Below, one piece after another: positions 55,981-64,000 of a stretch of 64,000 nucleotides of DNA. This DNA comes from UTCFX2 sp963788305 (GTDB lineage Bacteria > Chloroflexota > Anaerolineae > Anaerolineales > UBA4823), in the NCBI GenBank assembly GCA_963788305.1, contig CAWBGK010000010.1, positions 1 through 64,000 of the forward strand, given 5' to 3'. The stretch's first letter is position 1; each line of letters begins with the position of its first letter. A program made the translations under genes and the position numbers. Below the pieces are notes generated by a model. That model searched no databases. It was not told where the DNA came from and was given only the letters and a program-made list of their open reading frames with translations.

Positions 55981-57228
55981 ATGCTGCCATTAGAAAAAAA
56001 GTGGTATCAAAGACTTCTCATGTTTTCGCCGTTCATGGGTGCAGCAGCCGGCGTGCTGGCTCTCCTCTTTATGAAAATAACCGGCACAGGCACGGATTTC
56101 TTCTTCGGCGGGACGGGCACGGGCTGGTGGGACGGCAGATGGTGGTGGATCCCGTTAACTGCTCTCGGAGGATTGATCGTATCCGCGCTCCGAAAAGCCT
56201 GGAAGATCCCGAAAATCATCCCCGGCTCCGTCGCATTGGCCCAGATGGCATGGGTCGACCCATCTCAAGCATTGTACTGGATCGTGATCACGACGGTTTC
56301 GCTGATCATGGGCGCCAGCCTGGGGCCGTCGTTCGGTCTTGTCGTGCTGGGCGGGGTCATCGGCTCATGGCTGGTGACGCGCCTGGGGTATCACGACGAC
56401 GAGGAAGCAAAACAGCAGTACTCGCTGACGGGCATGGCTGGCGGCATGGGCGGCGGCTTCAGCGCTCCGCTATTTGCTGCCGTCCTGGCTTCGGAGATGT
56501 CTCCGACCTCAAAGAAGAGCTACGTCGCCGCTTTCATCCCCGAGCTTTTTTCTGCGACGATCGGCTTTGCCATCTACTTCGGCGTGACGGGCCACTCGAT
56601 GCTGGGCAGCTACATCCTTCCGACCTATGAGCTCAGCTTTAAATATCTGCTCATCGGCGTCCTGCTGGGTGTGGCGGCAGTGTTCGTGCTTATCCTTTTC
56701 TCGCTCATCAGCAAGCTGGTTGACGCCGCAATGGCACGGATCGGCAACCCATATCTCCTTGGGATCGCCGGCGGCACGCTGGTCGGCCTGATCTCATTCG
56801 CTCTGCCGCTTACGGCGACCTCCGGGAGCGGCCAGCTGGCGACCGAGCTCCAGATCTCGGAGACTCTTGGGGCGGCTTTCATCGCGGCGATCTTGATCGG
56901 CAAAATGTTTGGGATCGCGCTCAGCCAATCGACCGGTTTCCACGGCGGCATCGTCTTCCCATCTATCTTTCTCGGCGGGACGGCTGGCCTGCTGATCCAC
57001 AGCCTCTTCCCGAGCATCCCGATCGCGCTGTGCGTAGGGGCGATGCTGGCTGCGACGCCGGGCGCATTCCTGAGCGCGCCGGTCGCCCTGCTGATCATCG
57101 CGGCCGGCACGGTCAGCATCGGCGCGGAGGCGCTGGCTCCGATCGCCATCTCCGTCGTGATCGCTCACATGCTCATGTCAATCATGCGGAATTATGTGTT
57201 CAAGGAGCAGCTGCCCAAGAACGATTAA
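55981..57228 (+). CDS. ClC-family chloride channel or proton antiporter
   Basis: 415 residues, about ten to eleven helices. The selectivity segments are LIMGASLGPSFGLVVLGGV (in place of the usual GREGP) and QSTGFHGGIVFPSIFLGGT (GxFxP class). A two-fold repeated layout is visible, with GGFSAPLFAAVLASEM matching the first pore repeat. No C-terminal CBS domains. The missing Arg and Glu of GREGP suggest altered gating or channel rather than exchanger behaviour; I cannot tell. Start has AAGGAGCG upstream. The gene ends 90 bases before an insertion sequence. Confidence 0.9.
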   Translation: MLPLEKKWYQRLLMFSPFMGAAAGVLALLFMKITGTGTDFFFGGTGTGWWDGRWWWIPLTALGGLIVSALRKAWKIPKIIPGSVALAQMAWVDPSQALYWIVITTVSLIMGASLGPSFGLVVLGGVIGSWLVTRLGYHDDEEAKQQYSLTGMAGGMGGGFSAPLFAAVLASEMSPTSKKSYVAAFIPELFSATIGFAIYFGVTGHSMLGSYILPTYELSFKYLLIGVLLGVAAVFVLILFSLISKLVDAAMARIGNPYLLGIAGGTLVGLISFALPLTATSGSGQLATELQISETLGAAFIAAILIGKMFGIALSQSTGFHGGIVFPSIFLGGTAGLLIHSLFPSIPIALCVGAMLAATPGAFLSAPVALLIIAAGTVSIGAEALAPIAISVVIAHMLMSIMRNYVFKEQLPKND

Positions 57229-57318
57229 GTGCGGTTTTCGACCCGCTCGCCTTCGCTGTGGATACCAATCGTAAGCATCCGGACCGCAGTGGAAAGGGTA
57301 GGTCAGCGGCTCGCCCTA

Positions 57319-58539
57319 GTAGATAGTCAAAGCTCAATATGATAACTGGCACGGATCTTGCGACCAGAGAGGCAAATCTCAACGGGAAGGCAAGAGCCAT
57401 GAACCAAAGATACTTTATAGAATTGACAGACGAAGAACGACAGCACCTTGAAAAACTAACCTCCTCTGGAATTGCACCTGCACGAAGCGTAACCAGGGCT
57501 CATATTTTGCTCAAATCAGACAGCAGCGCAGCTGGTCCGAATTGGAAATACGAGCAAATCTGCGCAGCATTCAACGTCTCACCCGTGACTGTTATGAATG
57601 TGCGCAAGAGTCTCGTTGAAAAAGGGCTGGAGGCAACCCTCTCCCGCAAAAGGCCAGACCGAGAGTACCAACATGCGTTGGATGGCGAAGCGGAAGCGCA
57701 TTTGATTGCCCTGGCCTGTAGTGCACCGCCCGAAGGAAGAAAAGCCTGGACACTGCGCTTGCTGAGGGATCGGTTTGTCCGTTTGGGCCACGTAGATAGC
57801 GTTTCCCATGAGACCATCCGCACCACGCTCAAAAAAATGAACTCAAGCCGTGGCTGAGAAAGCAGTGGTGTATTCCAAAGGCAGATGCGGCTTTCGTTTG
57901 CAACATGGAAGACGTCCTGGACGTGTACCAAAGGCCCTACGATCCCAAACGTCCGCTGGTATGCATCGATGAAATGCCGAAACAGCTTCTCATGGATACC
58001 CGTGAACCGCTGGCGATACGACCAGGCGCCTCCGAACGGTTCGATTATGAATACAAGCGAGGCGGTGTAGCGGATCTGTTTATGCTCTTGGAGCCATTGG
58101 CTGGAAAGCGGCATATCGAGATCACCGATCAACGCCGAAGAGTTGAATGGGCTGAAGTGATGCGGATTGTTTCCGATGAGCTCTACCCAGATGCCGAGAA
58201 AATCGTTGTGGTTCTCGATAATCTGAACACCCATGTCTGGGCTGCCTTTTACCTGGCATTTGAGCCACAAGAAGCCAGACGGTTAGTGGAGCGCTTTGAA
58301 TTGCATTACACACCAAAACACGGAAGCTGGCTCAACATGGCTGAGATCGAGTTATCCGCTTTGACCCGCCAGTGCTTGGATCGGCGTATTCCTGACAAAG
58401 ATGTCTTGATCCAGGAAGTGAAAGCCTGGGAAGATCAACGAAACTCTGAAGTTGTTAAGGTTCATTGGCAGTTCACAACTGCCGATGCACGAATAAAATT
58501 ACGAAGATTGTATCCAAAGTTTCAGGTTTGACAGACTAC
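57319..58539 (+). mobile_element. IS630-family insertion sequence, complete, 1,221 bp
   Basis: Bounded by TA on both sides (57317-57318 and 58540-58541), the IS630/Tc1 target duplication. Terminal inverted repeats: left GTAGATAGTCAAAGCTCAA, right (reverse complement) GTAGTCTGTCAAACCTGAA, 14 of 19 bases equal. One transposase spans the element and its stop codon lies inside the right repeat. It inserted between the ClC gene and a CCCTCACCCC-type repeat. Confidence 0.88.
57399..58531 (+). CDS. IS630-family transposase, two frames joined at A7
   Basis: First frame: helix-turn-helix part (EICAAFNVSPVTVMNVRKSL region) and start of the core. Second frame, entered by a -1 slip at AAAAAAA (57831-57837): NELKPWLRKQWCIPKADAAF, then the DDE core with Asp in VCIDEMPKQL, Asp in VVLDNLNTHV and Glu in GSWLNMAEIELS. 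A slippery A-run is usual for IS630-group elements that make the full transposase by programmed frameshifting. GGAAGG lies before the ATG at 57399. Complete enough to be active. Confidence 0.88.
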
Positions 58540-58541
58540 TA

Positions 58542-58640
58542 GCCCCTGCCCTCACCCCGCCCCTCTCCCCCTGGGAGAGGGGGAAGGAGGGTGGGACGGC
58601 AGGCCATCCCTGCGGACGGCAGGCCATCCCTGCGTCTCTT
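58542..58640. repeat. CCCCTGCCCTCACCCC hairpin repeat and GGACGGCAGGCC units
   Basis: 58548-58588: CCCTCACCCCGCCCCTCTCC followed by a GGGAGAGGGGG complement. 58594-58633: two GGCAGGCCATCCCTGCGGAC units. The first matches 33117, the second matches 36913. Confidence 0.7.
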
Positions 58641-58790
58641 TGCGGGCGTAGGTACTTGACTCCATCCCATAAATGTGCAAAATAATAGACAGGTATCCCG
58701 TGTCGACGCCGGGTGTATCGGCGCGGCGCATTTCTGCCGGCGCCGAGCGATATCCTAATCTGTAAATGAGCATGATTTCCTGGGGAGGCG

Positions 58791-60446
58791 ATGATGAAAA
58801 CAAGAAAATCCCTGAACGGTTTATGGACGGCTGGATTTGTGCTTACCTTGATTGCCGGGGTAGGAGCCGGGGTCTCCAGCGCGGCAGGCGATTCCACGTC
58901 GGACTCGAACCGCAGCCGCTACGGCGGGCTGGCGGTGGGCGTGCCGTACGAAGACATCAGCGGAAAGGCCGACGCCGGCTTGATCAACATCCTGCACGGC
59001 TTTGAGGACGGATTGACGGAAAGCCCCATGCAGTGGTTCGACCGGCACGATGCCAATATTTCCGGCGACCTCACCGTCGACGACCTGTTCTCTTACGCGA
59101 TGACGGCGGGCGACTTCAACGGGGACGGCTATGCTGACCTCGCCGCCGGCGCGCCCGGAGAGCCGCCGGCGCCGCTTCCCGGCGGGGTGACCGTGCTGTA
59201 CGGCACGGCAGGCGGGATCTCCTCCGCCGGCAGCCAGTGGCTCGAGCAGGGGACGGAATTAGACGAGCTGGTCGGCGCCTCGGAGGCGGGCGACCAGTTT
59301 GGGTATGCGCTGGCGGCAGGCGACCTGAACGGGGACGGCTTTGACGACCTTGCGGTCGGCGTGCCGGGAGAAGACGAAGGGACAACGGCAGACTGCGGCG
59401 GATTCAACGTGCTCTACGGGTCGGCGGGCGGGTTGGCGGCGGCTGGCAGCCAGTGGTTCAGCCAGGCGTCGGACGGCGTGCCCGAGGACGCCGAGACGCT
59501 GGACCATTTCGGTTGGTCGCTGGCAGCGGAGGATTTCGACGGGGACGGCATCGACGATCTGGCGGTCGGCGCCCCATTTGAAATCGTCTATGACGGTTTA
59601 GATCCAAATATTGAAGCCGGTGGATTGGCGGTGCTGTACGGCACGGAAGCGGGGCTGTCCGCCGGCGGCAGCCAGTGGTTTGATCAGAGTACGGACGGCA
59701 TAGACAGCGTCCCGAACGGGTTGGAGCTCTTCAGCTGGTCGCTGGCGGCGGGAGACCTGGACGGCGACGGCTTTGCCGACCTGGCTGTCGGCGTGCCTGG
59801 AGAGATCCTGGGATCAGACCCAATCGTGGTAGGCGCCGGAGGGGTGCATGTGCTCTACGGAACGGATGACGGCCTGTCTGCCGGGTTGAGCCAGTGGTTC
59901 CACAGGAATCTTCCCATGCTGGGATTCGCAAATCCATCCGACGAGTTTGGGAGAGCCCTGGCGGTGGGCGACCTGGACGGTGACGGCTTCGAAGACCTGG
60001 CGATCGGCGTGCCAAGGGCAGATTATGATGGATTAACTAACGATGGAATTGTATATGTGGTTTACGGAACAGCGCACGGGCTGTCGACGGACGACATTCA
60101 GATTTGGCTTCAGCATGAGACAGGCATGCCTCCGAGTTTGCTTGGCGAAAGGGAAGAAAACGACGTCCTAGGCTCGGCCCTGGCGATCGGCGACATCAAC
60201 GCGGACGGCTTCGAAGACATGGCGATCGGCGTGCCGGGGGAAGGGGTGGGCGCCGCCGCCCAGGCGGGCGGGGTGAACCTGATCTTCGGCTCGGCGGAAG
60301 GGCTGCAGTGGACTAATATCCAGCAGTGGTTCGACCAGTCGCTGCCCGACGTGTACGGCGGGGAAGAATCAAATGATAAGTTTGGTTTTTCGCTGGCGGT
60401 GTGGGAAGGCGCGAACGAAATTTTCCTGCCCGTGATCAGGCGCTAG
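58791..60446 (+). CDS. secreted FG-GAP (integrin-alpha-like) propeller protein with YLP-type tail
   Basis: 551 residues. Signal peptide LWTAGFVLTLIAGVGAGVSS. Seven FG-GAP blades follow, each like FGYALAAGDLNGDGFDDLAV with GVPGE, then GGVxVLYGTAxGLS and a QWF/QWL turn; the Asp-rich DxNxDGxxD loops bind calcium in this fold. The C-terminus is WEGANEIFLPVIRR. Intact in one frame. GGGGAGG stands before two neighbouring ATGs; the second (58794) has the better spacing. Probably a surface protein of unknown ligand. Confidence 0.85.
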   Translation: MMKTRKSLNGLWTAGFVLTLIAGVGAGVSSAAGDSTSDSNRSRYGGLAVGVPYEDISGKADAGLINILHGFEDGLTESPMQWFDRHDANISGDLTVDDLFSYAMTAGDFNGDGYADLAAGAPGEPPAPLPGGVTVLYGTAGGISSAGSQWLEQGTELDELVGASEAGDQFGYALAAGDLNGDGFDDLAVGVPGEDEGTTADCGGFNVLYGSAGGLAAAGSQWFSQASDGVPEDAETLDHFGWSLAAEDFDGDGIDDLAVGAPFEIVYDGLDPNIEAGGLAVLYGTEAGLSAGGSQWFDQSTDGIDSVPNGLELFSWSLAAGDLDGDGFADLAVGVPGEILGSDPIVVGAGGVHVLYGTDDGLSAGLSQWFHRNLPMLGFANPSDEFGRALAVGDLDGDGFEDLAIGVPRADYDGLTNDGIVYVVYGTAHGLSTDDIQIWLQHETGMPPSLLGEREENDVLGSALAIGDINADGFEDMAIGVPGEGVGAAAQAGGVNLIFGSAEGLQWTNIQQWFDQSLPDVYGGEESNDKFGFSLAVWEGANEIFLPVIRR

Positions 60447-60494
60447 CAGGCGGGTGTAAGGCATAAAGGCGTTCCCGACCTCCATCCACCTGTC

Positions 60495-60555
60495 AGCGCG
60501 AGGAGGGCTGGCTCGCAGTGACAGACCTACAGGCGGACCGGCTCGCAGGGACAAC
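60495..60555. repeat. single TCGCAGTGACAG-class repeat
   Basis: CTGTCAGCGCGAGGAGGGCT then GGCTCGCAGTGACAG and a degraded third unit, same family as 55490-55885. Confidence 0.7.
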
Positions 60556-60636
60556 GATTAGTGTTACCGAATCAATAGTAGAATCAATCAGCTGCAGTGG
60601 GTTTGCTTTTTCAAGAAGGTTATCCGGAGGGATTTA

Positions 60637-60927
60637 ATGAATTTAGGACCAACAGAAGTCATTATATTGTGCGTCATCTGCCTGCCGATTATCTTTGCGA
60701 TACTCCTGATCATATTCCTGGTCAGCAGATCGAGACGGAAATCGGCGACCAGAGACTATCCACCGGTAGTTCCATTCAGCCCGCCTGCTTCGGAGGTCCC
60801 TCCAGCTCAAGGTGAGCTGCCGCTGGCGCCGCCAGAAAGCGGCGGGACGAAGGAATGCCAGTTTTGCTCCGGGGAGATCCCGGTGGAGGACGATGTTTGC
60901 TGGCGGTGCGGGGCGCCGCAACAATAG
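60637..60927 (+). CDS. small membrane protein with C-terminal zinc ribbon
   Basis: 96 residues: one N-terminal helix (VIILCVICLPIIFAILLIIF), a basic stop-transfer (SRSRRKSATR), a Pro-rich linker and a zinc ribbon CQFCSGEIP ... CWRCGAP. The ribbon faces the cytoplasm or outside depending on topology. The start is preceded by CCGGAGGG. A 22-base perfect palindrome follows the gene. Function unknown. Confidence 0.72.
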   Translation: MNLGPTEVIILCVICLPIIFAILLIIFLVSRSRRKSATRDYPPVVPFSPPASEVPPAQGELPLAPPESGGTKECQFCSGEIPVEDDVCWRCGAPQQ

Positions 60928-60939
60928 AACAACAAACCA

Positions 60940-60961
60940 CCCCTCCTGAATTCAGGAGGGG
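60940..60961. terminator. 22-base perfect palindrome after the zinc-ribbon gene
   Basis: CCCCTCCTGAATTCAGGAGGGG lies 13 bases past the stop. It can form a tight hairpin, though there is no T-run, so either a terminator without one or a binding site. Confidence 0.5.
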
Positions 60962-61004
60962 TTGGACAAAACATGGGGGGAAAAACGAGCTAAAAACGGC
61001 GCGC

Positions 61005-61274
61005 TCAGACTTCTTCGAAGAATGTAATGGAAGGCTGCCCATCGACGCCGGCTTTCTCCATCGCAGCCTTAAGCTCAGGCGATTGGGCGAATTTCTGTGC
61101 GTTCTCTAAAGAAATCCACTTTAAAACCACAATCACCTTGTTGGGGTCGCCAGCATCGCGGAAGACCTGGTCCGAAAGCATGCCGTTGGAAGTGCGCAAA
61201 GCGGCCTGTGAATCATAATTGATTTTCCAGTTTTGATAGTCTTTCACCCTGTGTTGAACCAATATTCCTGCCAT
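61005..61274 (-). CDS. dimeric alpha-beta barrel (ABM-like) protein
   Basis: 89 residues of the small dimeric ferredoxin-like fold: ILVQHRVKDYQNWKINYDSQ opens it, VIVVLKWISLENAQKFAQSP is the middle strand-helix and the end is GQPSITFFEEV. Members include antibiotic biosynthesis monooxygenases, heme-degrading and stress proteins; no specific role is visible. The ATG at 61274 has AGGAG eight bases upstream on the coding strand; an earlier ATG at 61280 is too close to it. Confidence 0.78.
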   Translation of the reverse strand: MAGILVQHRVKDYQNWKINYDSQAALRTSNGMLSDQVFRDAGDPNKVIVVLKWISLENAQKFAQSPELKAAMEKAGVDGQPSITFFEEV

Positions 61275-61533
61275 GATCATAACTCCTATGCCCGATTGAC
61301 GCTGGATTTGTACCTATCCAGTAAAGGGAACTTATTATAGGTCTATTAAGATAAATAATATCCATATTGTATCTCGGATCTTAGTTTCAGGCATGAGTAT
61401 GATATGAGCATTTCAAGCGTAAGCTTGAGGCAATCGCTTTCCAGCCCGCTTAATTCGATGCGACGAATTGCGCTTCTCGACATCTAAATACCAGGCAAAA
61501 AAAATAATCAAAAATAATTCAGGAGAGATCACA

Positions 61534-61737
61534 ATGTTTAACAAGAATGCAGCAAGTTGGGACCGGATCGTGCGCGTGGTGGTGGGGATCGTTCTGCTCT
61601 TCCTCGGTTTTGGCGGGATGGCATCCGGCACGATGGCAACGGTGCTGGGCATCCTGGGGGCAATTTTATTCTTTACGGGGCTGGTGGGCTTCTGCCCGCT
61701 GTACGCGCTGCTGAAAATCAGAACTAACAAAGGATGA
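61534..61737 (+). CDS. DUF2892 small membrane protein
   Basis: 67 residues. MFNKNAASWDRIVRVVVGI is the family start, followed by two helices (VLLFLGFGGMASG region and LGILGAILFFTGLVGFCPLY). The GFCPLYALLKI end with a single Cys is characteristic of the YgaP-C-terminal-like DUF2892 family. Sometimes found with rhodanese proteins; none here. AGGAGAG lies before the ATG. A terminator follows. Confidence 0.85.
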   Translation: MFNKNAASWDRIVRVVVGIVLLFLGFGGMASGTMATVLGILGAILFFTGLVGFCPLYALLKIRTNKG

Positions 61738-61764
61738 GCGATCTGCTTATCTGAAAATACCACT

Positions 61765-61794
61765 ATCGGGGCGCAAGAGATGCGCCCCGATTTG
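61765..61794 (+). terminator. terminator after the DUF2892 gene
   Basis: ATCGGGGCGCA and TGCGCCCCGAT pair over eleven bases with a five-base loop, followed by TTG. It may also protect the convergent gene. Confidence 0.75.
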
Positions 61795-61896
61795 CTGAGA
61801 TTGCAGCACTTTTGTCGAGTGCAATAAAGGTCAGGAATTTATTAGTCACACCGGACCCTGCCTCGCCAGCATCCGAAGGGTTGGTCGGTGACCATT

Positions 61897-64000
61897 CTAC
61901 TTCATGATTACCGGCAGATAAATTTCCTTACCTTTGATCGAGAAGTTCCAGGTCTGTGCGCTGGTGGTGATCAATTCACCGGCGGTGTATGTTGTTGAGC
62001 GATAGGCTTCCACATACCAGGAATAGTCACCGATTGGTATGGTCGCCTCTGCGTTGGGAGCCGCGTAAGGTGTGTACACGGGGATATTCGGTAGTAATGG
62101 TATCGAACAGGACTGCCCCATGATAGATTTTGAGCAGGTATCTCTTAGCCCCGCGAACGGGCTCCCACTGGAAGGTCGGATCGCTGTAGCGCGAATCGCC
62201 GTTGGCTGGGCTGAGCAAATTCATCACAACCGCTTTAGTAAAGCTCCAGGTTTGGGCGCTGGCAACGATCATCTGGCTGGGTGTTGTGGTGGAAGACTTG
62301 TAAGCTTCCACCAGCCAATCATAGACGCCGTTCGTCAGGGTCTGCTCGGCGTTAGGGGCCTCAAAAGGTGTGTAAGTAGGGTACTGCGTGTAAATCGAAT
62401 CGTATAATGTCGCATTTTTATAGAGCTTAACCTGATAATGGAACATTCCTGGCACTGCGTCCCACTCCAAAGTTGGATCATCGATGGATGAGGAGGCGTC
62501 GGTTGGCATTGTCAGGTTCATCACCGCGGCCTTGGTGAAGGTCCAACTCTGGGAGCTGGTGGCAATCAGATTGCCATCAGTGGTGGATGTCGAGCGGAAA
62601 GCCTTAACCTGCCAGTTATAGACTCCATTTATCAAGGTTTGCTCCGCATTGGGAGCGTTGTATGGTGTATAGAATGGATATTCAGTATTGATCAAATCAT
62701 ACAGACTAGCATCCTTGTAGAGCTCAACCTCATAGCGAACTGCCCCTTGCACAGGCTGCCATTGAAGAGTGGGATCATAGGTTTGACTTCGACCCGTTAG
62801 CCGGAGACTGCAGGTTAAAGGAGGCGCTCTTGGTAAAGGAGCGCGCTGGGCTGGTACCTATCAGGGTCAGGCCGTTGTAGGCTTCAACTTTCCACATGTA
62901 GCCCCCATTGATCAGGGTTTTTTCTGCATTCGGAGCATCATACGGAGTGTAAGCCGTGTAATCAGTACGGATATTGTCATAGGGAGTCCCCTCATCGGGT
63001 TTATAGAGCAACACCCTGTAATATGTCGCTCCTATCATACAATTCCAGGAGAAATTCGGATCTGCCGTGGTGACCGCAGCATCCGCGGGAGCAGCCAGAG
63101 TCACTGACGGATTTACGCATGCAGGTGGGGCACTCAGTGTGAAAGTACGAGATGTGGAATAGGATCCAGCATGTCCGTCCTGGTCTTCGCCACGCGCTTG
63201 CCAGTAGTAGGTTGTGTTCGACAATGCGGCTACAGGGGTGAGGTACAGGTTGAAGGTGTCATACTCTTTCAAGCCTACGGTAAAAGCGGCATCTGTAGCA
63301 ACCCGGACATGATAATTGACTGCGCCTTCGACTGCATTCCACTGCAAGGTAGGCAGGGTAATGTTGGCTGCGTTCGCCGGGCTGACCAAAGTTGGCGCCG
63401 CAATCGTTTTAGTGAAGCTTCGAACGACACTTTTTGTCCCATCATTGTCATCCGGATCCTCACCCCACACCCGCCAATACAGCGTCCCGTTTTGAATCGT
63501 GGCTGTGGGAGTGAACTCCAGGTCGCAGGTCTTTTCATCGACCAGGATACCCCCAGTAAAGGTATTATTGTCAGCGACCTGGATGGTATAGCAAGCTGCT
63601 CCAGAAGCAGCATTCCAGCGGAAAGATGGGAAAACAATCGTCGATGCATCCGCCGGGCTGTTCAGCGTGGGGGCAGGGATTTGCTTGGTAAGGCTCCAGA
63701 TGGCGCTGAACGGACCTGTGTGGTTATCCGGATCGAGACCCCTTACCCGCCAATACAGCGTTCCATTCGGAAGCGTGTCTACCGGCGAAAATGCCCGGTC
63801 GCAGGTCGTTTCATCCGAGACAATATTGCCGATAAAAGAGTCGCCAGTTGCAACCTGTACCTGGTAGCAGTAAGCGCCTTCAGATGCGTTCCAGGAAAAA
63901 ACCGGGGTAACGATCGTCGATCCATTCACCGGGAGAGATAAAACCGGCGCAAGGATCGTTTTCGTAAAGCTCCAGGTTGAGCTCCAAGGTCCGGGATTGT
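61897..64000 (-). CDS. large secreted protein with two kinds of FN3-like repeats, 5' partial (two frameshifts)
   Basis: Open at the window edge. Three frames join near 62775 and 62065. Upstream part: about 95-residue units of type A, such as AAPTLVSPANAANITLPTLQ with WNAVEGAVNYHVRVATDAAF and TYYWQARGEDQDGH, three or four copies. Downstream part: type B units, such as DPTLEWDAVPGMFHYQVKLY, YPTYTPFEAPNAEQTLTNG and VYDWLVEAYKS, four copies. Both look like fibronectin-III-type sandwiches. The chain ends TSAQTWNFSIKGKEIYLPVIMK. The repeats probably hold a surface or extracellular protein; function unknown. Confidence 0.72.

Noticed and set aside
1..64000. tRNA or rRNA genes
   Set aside because: No cloverleaf with a TTC-arm (GGTTCGAAT-like) in context and no rRNA-like stretches noticed by eye; a covariance search was not possible.

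Overview
The window looks like a stretch of a high-GC Chloroflexota chromosome, most likely Anaerolineae (inference). The support is indirect: many secreted proteins and lipoproteins with Thr/Pro-rich linkers, TolB-like and Kelch propellers, FG-GAP and parallel beta-helix proteins, a Liv-type amino-acid importer, an ECF sigma factor with a DUF5667 partner, and a shared C-terminal Tyr-Leu-Pro tail. No rRNA, tRNA or CRISPR array was seen. At least 25 genes or gene segments are joined only across single-base frame changes, and two genes carry an in-frame stop. Protein family features continue across nearly every break, so I read most of these as sequence or assembly errors, not gene decay. Coordinates of such genes span the reconstructed gene.

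Layout. 1-4 kb: a partial GNAT acetyltransferase, an iron-sulfur L-serine dehydratase, an Rnk/GreA-like factor, a DinB-like protein and a small membrane protein. 4-14 kb: a peptide-scavenging locus with an exported DPP-IV-like S9 peptidase, a branched-chain amino-acid-type binding protein, LivH, a LivM-LivG fusion, LivF, and an M20 dipeptidase with a lipoprotein signal. Together these could cut peptides outside the membrane and import the amino acids. 14-28 kb: a Tat-exported sulfatase, then one giant surface protein gene of about 11.4 kb (about 3,800 residues) with its own promoter and terminator. 28-36 kb: a lipoyl-less E2-type acyltransferase, small membrane proteins, an RRM RNA-binding protein with a structured leader, a polytopic membrane protein, a broken methyltransferase and an orphan Dpp/Opp-type permease pair. 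36-40 kb: PPOX and VOC proteins, a CPBP protease, an XRE regulator and a Kelch/FN3 secreted protein, with two copies of one promoter-leader unit.

40.4-44.0 kb is an AT-rich island with two zinc-ribbon proteins, a NucS-like PD-(D/E)XK nuclease and an HNH nuclease; it looks acquired and may be defence-related. 44-50.9 kb holds secreted proteins: a VVVT-repeat lipoprotein, a beta-helix protein, a GH99-like glycosidase, an FGE-fold protein without the catalytic cysteines, and a nucleoside hydrolase lipoprotein. 50.9-55.5 kb has a DUF11 surface protein / ECF sigma / DUF5667 operon divergent from a bactofilin-like membrane protein. 55.5-61.8 kb has a repeat cluster, a ClC channel, a complete IS630-family element with TA target duplication, an FG-GAP protein and small proteins. 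The window ends inside a large repeat-rich secreted protein on the minus strand.

The most interesting observation is that six otherwise unrelated secreted proteins (27.7, 40.4, 46.2, 52.6, 60.4 and 61.9 kb) end within a few residues of the same short motif, approximately [IVLF]-[YFW]-[LM]-P-x-[VIM]-x-[RKH]. This suggests an uncharacterised C-terminal sorting or anchoring signal. Four families of short interspersed repeats fill most gaps between genes, and one of them forms the 3' ends of two coding sequences.
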